A DNA stretch of 64,000 nucleotides, from NCBI RefSeq assembly GCF_012489685.1, contig NC_080045.1:53271815-53335814 (forward strand), read 5' to 3'. The DNA is from Lotus japonicus (Eukaryota; Streptophyta; Magnoliopsida; Fabales; Fabaceae). A program made the position numbers and the translations under genes. Under the pieces are notes generated by a model, which searched no databases, was not told the DNA's origin, and was given only the letters and a program-made list of their open reading frames with translations. Of the stretch, positions 55,274 to 64,000 are shown piece by piece (position 1 is the first letter of the stretch; every line of letters starts with the position of its first letter).

Positions 55274-57441
55274 TGTAACACACTCTAAACCCCGCATAAA
55301 TATTATAGCTTAAATCAGAGTAAAATGCATAACACTGAGGGTGTCACACTTATTCTCCAAAACCATAAATGAAAACACCCCGTCATGCTCGTAATAAATA
55401 TATAAATTTCAAACTTTAGTGTCATAACATCATATGCATAGCACAACAGATTTATTTTTCAACTTCAAAATTAAACATAATCCAAGAATAAATAAAGAGA
55501 GGTCACAAAATAACTCTTAACATCAAGGTACAAACTAAGCGTTTCCCCGGTGTTACATAACAGAGCATGACTCCCCTAACTAAACCATAAATGAAAGACT
55601 ATAGCTCCTCTAACTAACCCTCGCGAGAAGCTCCACTATCTTCGGTACCTGAGCGATGTCGCATAGAACATCATTCCAACAGAAGGGTGAGAACTCATAT
55701 CATATAGATAAGCATAATAATAAATAATGTAAAAACTTAACTATTCCATATAAATTCTTCACACTTCACTAACAAATAATAAATTATGTAATTTAATATA
55801 ATCAATCAATCTCACAGTTATGACAATACTCCATAATTCATAGCATCAAGTAAGCAAATATTATTGTCTCCAATTACCACAACATCAAATCTCAAAAAAT
55901 ATCACAATTATCATTAATTAGCATCAACAACACCCTAACACATATGACTCAAGTGAGACCCGTGCAAATGCCTTTGATACCAAAGTTGTTATCCTTAGCG
56001 GTATCACCGCGTCCTCTCCAGACAGATAACCACCAATAAAACCCTCGCTCTAGGCTTTCAAAACCACTCCAGTTTTGGGACAAGTCACTAGCCTCCACGA
56101 GAACTAACAAACATTGCATCTTGGCAACTATGCAATGTATTGTGCAAAACTCAACTAACATATGCATATTCAGACCATCTCCAAGTCTTAATTTTTTAGC
56201 ATATTAATCACCAGTTCAACCATACGAAATCATCACCAATTTTGCAAAACATAGCTTTCATGTTATCAATTGCACAATTTGCAGTCACAGTAACTTAGCA
56301 ACTCAACACATAACATCAATTCAGAAAAACAACACCAAAACAATAAACTATTAAACAGATATAAATTAAATATAATTCATATTTAACAGGTTCTGAAATT
56401 AATTATACAAAACTTGATTTTCTCTCAATTTTCCAAAAACTCGCGACATGCTCATGCTCGCCATCTTGCGACATCTCACTGCGCTACTAGCCACGTCGCG
56501 ACATCTCCCTGCGCATCTCGCCATGTGCGAAATATCGCGACATCTCCCTGCGCATCTCGCCATGTGCGAAATCTCGCGACATCTCCCTGCGCAACTCGCC
56601 ATGTCGCGACATCTCTCTACGCAACTTTGGCGAATTTTAAAATAAATGAAATACACTCAGAAAATCCAATATTTTTATCATGGTTTCGTATACACATTTT
56701 GTAAATCCCTGTAAATTTTAAGTTTAAATTCAAAGTACAAAATTCAGGAAAAATCTAACACTAATAGATGTTCGTGAGAAATGAGACAGCTTAATCTATC
56801 CTCACTAATACGCAGATTACTTGAGCTACAGACGTCGGATTGACGTGAAACCAGCGGAAAAAGTTTCATAACAGAAAGAGATACAACTTTTATGAAGACT
56901 ACTTCTTCAAATTCGGTCATTAACACAGCTCGAAAAAGGGTTCAAGAGCTCGTAAATTTCTACAGCCTCATACGCGTTACCCCCTCTTTTCCACCCACAA
57001 TTCATAACCCTAAATTCAAACTATCCACCTTCAGTTTAGAAAAAATTGCATCCTAGGGTTCCTAAATCATGCTTTCTATCATTATCCACTATCATACCAA
57101 TCCAAAGAACATGAATTCAAACCCTTACCTCTTGAAGATCAAATTCTAGGTGTTCTTCTCTTTTCTCCCCTTCTCTCTTTCACGCTTCTTTTCTTCTGCT
57201 CTGCTAACTCCTCCAATTTTCAAATTCCGATTTCTCTCTTTCTATTTCACTCCTAACCCTAAAATAGTCTTATTATGGGCCCCACTTCCAACTACTCACT
57301 TAATTATCTAATAAAATCACTTAATCACCTTATTATATAATAAAATCTCATAATCACCTATTTATTCAAATCACTATATAACCTAATACTAATTAAAATT
57401 AATTAATAAATAATCTACTAATCGGAAAATGAGGTGTTACA
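55274..57441 (-). mobile_element. LTR-like element (solo LTR, 2.17 kb) with ATAAT TSD
   Basis: On the minus strand it begins TGTAACACCTCATTTTCCG and ends GTGTGTTACA. ATAAT flanks both sides (55269-55273 and 57442-57446). It shares internal blocks with 17979-20535 (GGAATGATGTTCTATGCGAC; TTACCTC/CTTGAAGATCAAATT). No coding capacity. Confidence 0.8.
56440..56636. repeat. CpG-rich ~40-bp tandem repeat inside LTR
   Basis: About four to five copies built from CGCGACATCTCCCTGCGC and CTCGCCATGTGCGAAAT. This is a striking CpG island in AT-rich surroundings. The sister LTR has unrelated 180-bp repeats in the corresponding internal area. Confidence 0.85.
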
Positions 57442-57446
57442 ATAAT

Positions 57447-59135
57447 CAAATAGGAAATGCATACTGATATTGATCAAACATCATATATTACAATGAGAAT
57501 CAAACGTTAATCAATAATAAAGAAATAAGAGAAAGGGTTTAGATGAAATTTGGGTTGAACCGCGCTATGCGCTGTCCTTAGAGAGAAAACGCCCCAACTG
57601 CACTGGGTAGAATGAGAACTTAAATGCGCTCATCTCCCAAGATACGTCAACCTGCCAGACCAATCATGTGCAGTGAAAGATCCCCGAAATGATGAACAAA
57701 TATGTGCTCTAAAGAAAACTTCATAAAAAACTAGTAAAAAAGAGAAAAAGCTAAGTATCCAAAAGATGAAGGGGAAAAGGTTTTGTTCCGTAACTCGTCT
57801 ACCCCAACTTGACAAAGTGTCACATGTAAAATAAAAATTGGCAATATGAAGTCCAGCAAGTTTGTAACTATCAACAACTAAATAGGATCTGACCCATTTG
57901 AAGCAAGTATTATGTGGGCTAAAAAATAGAAAAACAAGTAACTTCATGATACTTTTTTAACAAGAAAACAATCAGAAAAGAATATAATATTAATTAAAAT
58001 ATAAGAAAATAAAATAGTAGTTAAAATAAAAATATATCACATATATTTGAAGAAGAATCTCCTTGCGACGGTGAGAAAGGAATCGCGATGGTGAGAAAGG
58101 AATCGCGAAAGAAGAATTCAACAGAACCTCCTTGCTACGGTGAGAAAGGAACCGCAAAAGAAGAATTAAAATCCTGTGCGCAGAAGAGGAATCCCACCAC
58201 TGCTGCGTCTCAAAGCGATTTTTAAGAATATTGAACTTCAAATCGAAATTGATTCTGAAATGCTCACTCTCTCGAAATGAATCTTAGCGAAATTAAACTT
58301 GAAAACGAAATTGAAATTGAAATTGAAATTGAAATTGAAAATGAAGCCTAAGTGAGAAGAGGAATCGATGGAGGGACTCTTATCACAGTGGTGAGAAGAA
58401 GAATCGATGAATATGAGGCTAGGTATCACAGTGTCTGTGCAAAAGAGATGGAGAACTGGAGAAGAATCGATGAATATGAGGCTAGGTATCGAAGAAGAAT
58501 CTGAATGAGGGTTTGAAATTGTTTAGTGTGAAGAAGGTAGAAGAATGAAAATCTTCATTTGCAAGGGAAGGAGCGCGCACACAATAAGTGAGGTCGCGAA
58601 AAAAAGAGTAAAGTATGGCGGCTAAAACCCCTAATATGTAAAGGAAACCGACATACTTATATTATACATTACGGCGGGTGGCCCAACCGCCCTAATATAC
58701 ACATGATTACGTCGGTTTAGGAAACCGCCACAATAAAATCGCCGCTATTTACAACGTTTGAAGTAAAAAATCTTTTTTTAATTAATTTGAATTTTAAACT
58801 AAAAAGTTGTGAAATAAAATATATGAGAAGTAATTTTTTTTTGTTAAATGAATAAAAGAGAAAATTTTATTTCGAAAGGTAGAAGATATAGTATTAAGGC
58901 TGTCAATTTTTATTTTTAAATTAAATTCTTAAATCTTTTATAGACTGACAACCAAAGTTCTTTAAAAAAAAAAGACAACCTAATTCAATTCCTATCTAGT
59001 CTTTGGTTGTTCAACAACCTCTTTTTTTATATATAGGAATGTGTTATTGGTTTTTTGTTTTGGAGGGAATTTGGATGATATGGGGGTGCCACGTGACAGA
59101 ACATTCTATAAAAAAAGCTTTCTTTTAGTATATTA
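57447..59135. other. Gene-poor stretch with small repeats
   Basis: 58050-58150 has three to four copies of a GGTGAGAAAGGAATCGCGA-like unit. 58303-58340 is an (AAATTG)n microsatellite. 58650-58750 carries inverted GGCGGTTT/AAACCGCC motifs resembling subterminal CACTA sequence. I recognise no protein. Confidence 0.5.
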
Positions 59136-59175
59136 CTAGTTGAATTACCCCTGCGAGGCACGGGTGACTTTTGTT
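59136..59175 (-). other. Helitron 3' terminus
   Basis: On the minus strand, ACCCGTGC-CTC-GCAGGGGT forms a hairpin with one mismatch, followed by AATTCAA and CTAG|T at 59136. Immediately beyond it (59135 leftward) ATACTAAAAGAAAGC resembles a Helitron 5' end, so two elements may abut. The partner 5' end of this terminus was not located. Confidence 0.6.
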
Positions 59176-60184
59176 ATATGCAATTTTATTTTTGTACTGT
59201 TGTAGCCAATTTGTTTGAAATATACATCCAAAGTTGATATTTTTGTTTGGATCTGTACTGATTATCCTATTTTCAATATTTTCAGGTTGTGTATTTATTC
59301 ACCATAATTTTGTACTTATTTAAATAGAAAAAAAATTTAAGATTTTTAAAATTTAAAAAAATTAATTCACTTTACTTTTGAATTGAAAATTTATTTTTAG
59401 TGTTGTGTTGGATTAATTGTTAGATATTAGGAACGGGAAAAAACCCACGGATATAGGACTTGCGACTTGAGTATTTGACAATTGTTTGTTCCATTCTTCT
59501 CTACATCCAAATCCTCCTTTCACCCTAATGACATATCCACAACTTGAGCGGAATTTACCTTATTTTACTTGGTTTCTAACTTATACATTTAACTTTAAAA
59601 TAGTTTCTGAAAAATAATTTTCTCTTTATTTTGTCGTGAAAATTTTGTTTGATTTGTATTAGTCACTATTTGACATTTTTTTATTTTTAGCCAACAACTC
59701 ACATGACAATTTTATAAGTTTTCACGTGTAACTTTTACATCAATTATTTAAAATTTTCTCTAATCATTTTTTGGTCTTTGTTCTTGACCCAGTGACCTCT
59801 CCTTCCCAACCTCCATCTCCTTCTCCTCCTCATTACTAGGAGCCCCAGCAGTCATTCCTCATCTCATCGTCGTTCACCATCATCGTTTTATTCAGACGCT
59901 CCTTACCGTTCATCATCATCACTTTAACGTTTATTTGTGGACTTCACAAAAATATATTCTTTGTTAAATGTTGTGAAAACTAACACAGTCACACATGCAC
60001 TTTACTTTCCAACTTTGTGTATGTTTTAATTGTTTTGACGTTTAATGACTGCCAATTTTATAATTACAGACAGAATTTTACCGCTACCAATGTTATTTTT
60101 TCAGTGAAGAATTAAAATAAACTTGCTTACAAACTAATTTAATTAACTAATAACAAATTATAGATTTTCTATTGCTTAATATCT
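59176..60184. other. AT-rich spacer, no gene seen
   Basis: By orientation this belongs to the interior of the Helitron ending at 59136. I see nothing recognisable in it. Confidence 0.4.
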
Positions 60185-60194
60185 TCATATATAT

Positions 60195-60275
60195 GCGTCC
60201 GGTGGAGATGTGTGCGACAGAATTTTGGAGACACAATCCTCCGACAATGTTTCTATGGTGGATCCAGTTTCATTT
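60195..60275 (-). pseudogene. F-box/PP2 copy D, 5' scrap only
   Basis: It encodes ETGSTIETLSEDCVSKIL and SHTSPPDAY, the first ~25 codons of the F-box gene, then stops matching. A one-base loss after the ATG (ATGAAACTGG where copy B has ATGGCAACTGG) puts the start out of frame. The promoter repeat follows upstream at 60290-60660. Confidence 0.8.
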
Positions 60276-60289
60276 GATGTTTGGAGCTT

Positions 60290-60660
60290 GGTGCTTTGGC
60301 TTTTAAAGAAAAAAAAATGGAATATGATCAAGGGAGGTTTTTTCCGCTTAACATAGGCAAATTTGATAGGTGTCATTGTTGGACTTTGACATGTTCTGTG
60401 ACTGTAGACTGTAGGTATGCTGACTTGTCGTGGAACAAGTTGAAAGAAAATCTACTATAGCAATAGATAAGGTGGCTTATAAGGTGCAAGTGTACTCTAT
60501 ATCTTGAACCATACAAGATCAGAAAAGAGAAAAGTAGATAACAATAATGCTTGTTCTCTACATCATTTTCATGTTCTAAGCATGAAGAAAGAGAAAAAAG
60601 TATATGATAAATATAATATGTAGTGTGGATTGACATGAATATATGATTATACCCGTGCGA
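60290..60660. repeat. F-box unit promoter repeat, copy D
   Basis: Matches copies A-C (GAATATGATCAAGGGAGG, GGACTTTGACATGTTCTGTG, ATCTACTATAGCAATAGATAA), with an inserted stretch around 60470-60535. Confidence 0.7.
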
Positions 60661-60736
60661 TGCACAAGGTTTAATTTATGATTTATTTGCTTAGAAAAAT
60701 AATTTTATGTGAATGATGCACGTTATATAATAAAAA

Positions 60737-61214
60737 GGCTTAAATGCACTTTTGGACCCCCAAGTTTATATTTTTTGCGATTGTTGACCCTGATATTATT
60801 TTTCTACGAATTGAGACCCTAATCTTTTAAAATGTTGCACCGTTTACCCTTCTGTCCAAATCCGTCAAAAACTTGACAGAACCCACTTACCTGGCTTTCC
60901 GACGGAAGGGTAAACGGTGCAACGTTTTGAAAGATTAGGGTCTCCATTCACACTAAAAATAAGATCATGGTCAACAATCGCAAAAAATGTAAACTTGAGG
61001 GTCCAAAAGTGCATTTAAGCCATTTTTTTTAAATCCCCCTTTGATCCACGTGGAAGGCCATATCAGCGTGTTCCGTCAAGTTTTTGACGGATTTGGACGG
61101 AAGGGTAAACGGTGCAGCGTTTTAAAAGAATATGGTTCCCATTCATAGAAAAAAAGATAAGGGTTGACAATCGCAAAAAGTTAAAACATGAGGGTCCAAA
61201 AATGCATTTAAGCC
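60737..61214. mobile_element. Fold-back MULE with an extra half-copy
   Basis: 60737-61021 is a near-palindrome starting GGCTTAAATGCACTTTTGGA at both ends. 61040-61214 repeats the right arm once more and ends TTTAAGCC. TATAATAAA after 61214 matches TATAATAAA two bases before the left end, so the outer limits carry the 9-bp TSD. Confidence 0.7.
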
Positions 61215-63280
61215 TATAATAAACATAATTAATGCGATTGGAATTGATAACACAAGAACTTAACCATGTCAAAAGTTAATGTTCTAATACATGTTAAAAG
61301 TAATTTTTAAATTAATTATATTTTATATACAAATTTAGATATATAATAATATTTAAAGTATGTAAATTGTAAATTATTTGTTGATTTTAATGGAGTTTTT
61401 CTAATAATTATTATTACTTTTATATTATAATAACAACATTACTTTTATTGTTAGATACTGCACATCATTTTCCACTATGAAAATAGTTTCATTGCTATTA
61501 TGCATGAGATATCAAAAGAACTTTACACATCATGCAAGTGTAAGCCTAACTAAGCCAACATGATAATGCAAATAGACAAATAAAAGAGATTGCCCCAGTA
61601 AAAGTAAGAAGAAAATCATGGAAAAGCGATAGAGGAGAACAACTACTATAGGAAATTCGTACCCGTCTTTAAGCGAGAATCCAGGAGAGATACAAGAAGA
61701 ACGATACAATTGTAAGAATAGCATGGAATAGGTACGAGAGGACGAGTTGGGGCTATGGCATTTTCGTTGTTGGGATGAGCATTTGAGGTGATCACTACAG
61801 AAAATGGTGGATGAGATTTTAAAGTTCACAACTGGAAAACGTAGATGTACGAAACCCCTACAATCGACTAAGGGCTAACATTGGCTACAAGCCCAAACCC
61901 AAACGAAATTGGGACAAAAAAAAGTGTCCCATAAACAGTGAAATCAGAACTTTCAATTAAAGGTTAGGAGACCGGAAAAAATAGATCACATGATTGATAA
62001 AACGTTAGTGTTTGACATGGGAGACCTATGTAAACCTCTTATTTAGTCCTTATAAATAAAACCGTACATAGTAAGTAATGAAGTTATGATAAGAAAATGA
62101 ATAGCATAACATGCAACATATAATGTAGCATTAGTCTCAAATCTCAATAATGAACTACTATAGTCAATTGTTAAATATACATCACTTTTCTATCTTAACA
62201 CACTTTAACCCCTTAGTTTAAGAAGTTTGTGCTATAGAATATTTTGTTGCATCAAAATAATCAAGATTATGATTTGAGACCTTTTTCATAGCAATAACTC
62301 AAGCACCATCCCAAAGAGTAACAACCATGAGATCCCTGGAAAATGTCCAATTTAATTACTCCAATAACTTACATTTGACTGATTGATTTTACAACTACTT
62401 CTCCATATATTTACAAAGTTCAGCCATAGTAACATTAGATGCCGAACCCAAAACCCTATGCCGAGCCTCATCTCTCAAACAGGCTGGATCACTTGCCGGT
62501 CTCTAAACAAATGCAGCTCAGATTCGTGTTGCTCCCTGAATAAATGACCTTCAGTAGAAGCTAAGTGAAGCAATGTTTTATAAGTTGAATTCATAAAACA
62601 TGAGAGTCAGTGATCAGTACAAACACACAACGACTCATCAAACCCCTAAGAGCACTTATATGAAAGAAAATGCATACCAAGAAACTTTGTATGATTCTTT
62701 AAGGGTGCAATGATTCTCTTGAACTGAACCTGTTGCAAATTAACAATGGTCAATGATAGGGGTTACCTGCAAAACAGAAACCATAAAAAGAAGCAAGAGT
62801 GAAAGTCTGAAATCAACAATGGTAAAGATTGAACCTGCCAATGAACCTGAAACAATTATAACTAAAATATCTTTTGTTCTGATTCATTTTGTAAGAGATA
62901 AAACACCATAGGACAAAAGTTCACTTAAAAATACACTTCATTGGTTGAAAACTAAAAACAAATAGAAGAACCAAGATCCAAAACTCCACTCAATCTGACC
63001 GCAATGGCAAAAATAGTGGGCAAGTGTCACTGCGATTTTGCCTGGAGTAAATACACTATTAATCTCTGAAATACTTAAATACAATTTTACTGATTTCAAA
63101 CTAAACACAAACAAAAGAACCAATATCCAAACCAAAAATTAAATAGAGAAAATAGTGATAAGACAACATAGGTCCATTCAAATTGCTTGAGCTCAAATTC
63201 CTATAAAAATAAATGACTTTCTTCTAAAATTGAATTTCATGATGTCAAATTATTGCCAATGTTATGCAGAGATTACTCAC
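61215..63280. other. No recognisable gene; region downstream of malectin exons
   Basis: AT-rich. I looked here for leucine-rich repeat, transmembrane and kinase exons that would complete the receptor gene to the right and found none. Confidence 0.5.
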
Positions 63281-64000
63281 AGTGATATGATTATGGCAGG
63301 AAGTGAAGTGCTATAGTTGCGTTTTAAGCCCTCCCACTTGTAGTTCTCTGGCTCAAAAGGATCACCTACCCAATTTCTTTGGATTCTATAACTTTCTTTT
63401 ATGGACATCACATCATCAACTGTGTTTAAATATGGTTGAAATCACATAAAAATGAATAATCATTCAAACTGAAAAGATTTGTAATACTTTGGCAAGGTTG
63501 CACCAAAGTGTGTCTTATTCAATTGCTAGCTTGGTAGGCAGTTTAGCCAAGAGAAAAATTGATGGCATGCCATCTTGTTCAAATGTTGGAAGTTCATCCC
63601 GTTGTCTTACTACATAAATCTCAACTGCATTAAGAATAGGTGGAAGGGTTGAATCTTCTGTTTTGTGTATAGAAATTCTATGTTTACTCGCCACCAAGGG
63701 TTTTGAATTAGAAAGAGTGGTTGCATGCAAGTATTGTGGTACAAATGATTCAACTAAAGGAGATCCATTCCAGGATATATTGAATTTCCTGGGTTGGTTT
63801 TTGTGAAGATCGTCCACTTCAGCAAAGTACAAGTAGACATAAAATTCCCAACTTGGTTCATCTGGGGTCCATGAAAATTCCAAAGTATCACTGCCATTTC
63901 TTGGTCTAGCAGCAGTTCTGATGACTTCAAATGGAGCTCTATAGCCATCACCATTGACATTTATCTTGTAAGAAGTGCTGACCGATTCCCAGGTAGAGGA
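63281..64000 (-). CDS. Partial malectin-like receptor(-kinase) gene, possibly decayed
   Basis: Two exons (minus): beyond 64000 to 63571, then 63281-63419. The first encodes the C-terminal half of a malectin-like domain (INVNGDGYRAPFEVIRTAA, FSWTPDEPSWEFYVYLYFAE, KFNISWNGS, STLPPILNAVEIYVV, LPTFEQD). The second continues VDDVMSIKESYRIQRNWVGD, PFEPENYKWEGL and ends SLPAIIIS. This matches the extracellular part of malectin/LRR receptor kinases up to the start of the LRRs. Two oddities: the donor after FEQD is G|GCATGC rather than GT, and both cysteines of the GDPC...WEGLKC pair are changed (GDPF and GLKR). No LRR or kinase exon follows within 1.3 kb. The 5' part lies outside the window. In known relatives such proteins sit in the plasma membrane. 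Confidence 0.75.

Noticed and set aside
58238..58429. 63-codon minus-strand frame with an FN repeat
   Set aside because: It is the translation of an AAATTG microsatellite.
61530..61829. 99-codon minus-strand frame
   Set aside because: Hydrophobic translation without family resemblance and no supporting exon structure; treated as chance.

Overview
The window looks like nuclear DNA of a eudicot plant, probably a legume (family level is inference). It has AT-rich spacers, GT-AG introns, an F-box/PP2 gene, a malectin-type receptor gene fragment and dense plant transposons. There are few host genes. Most of the sequence is nested mobile DNA, and many insertions can be ordered in time because their target-site duplications (TSDs) are intact.

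Layout. 1-8168: the right part of a large MULE whose left end lies outside the window. It contains a second MULE (382-1549) and an apparently complete L1-type LINE (1559-7134, minus strand, both ORFs open). 8169-13680: segmental copy A, ending in an intact three-exon F-box/PP2 gene (minus) and interrupted by a retroposed RRM ORF1 element (9418-10984). 13690-17780: a mosaic of a LINE RNase H fragment, a hAT MITE and a truncated Ty3/gypsy element with one LTR. 17790-38066: segmental copy B of the same unit. It is swollen by a 2.6-kb LTR-like element, three MITEs and a 12.9-kb MULE (23031-35912), and it ends in a frameshifted F-box/PP2 copy. 38076-42523: a MULE holding an ORF1-only RRM LINE derivative. 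42533-45830: a promoter-only relic of the F-box unit, then TIR elements. 46170-54690: Helitrons, one with a fused and gutted RPA-RepHel gene. 55274-57441: a second LTR-like element of the same family. 59136-61214: Helitron ends, a fourth F-box scrap and a fold-back MULE. 63281-64000: exons of a malectin-like receptor gene (minus) running off the window.

The most notable unit is the 12.9-kb MULE. Perfect ~55-bp terminal inverted repeats and a 9-10-bp TSD enclose a ~39-copy 62-bp minisatellite with higher-order structure, a gene for an RNase H1-type hybrid-binding domain that may splice into a ULP1-like (C48) protease gene, and an intact FAR1-type transposase of 768 residues. The transposase would mobilise the element. 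The cargo follows the known ULP-carrying (Kaonashi-type) MULE theme, but the combination seen here is unusual.

Copies A and B serve as empty-site controls for each other: six insertions are present in one copy and absent from the other. The F-box/PP2 family therefore appears as one intact gene (A), one truncated gene (B), one promoter-only relic (42681-43000) and one 5' scrap (about 60195-60275).
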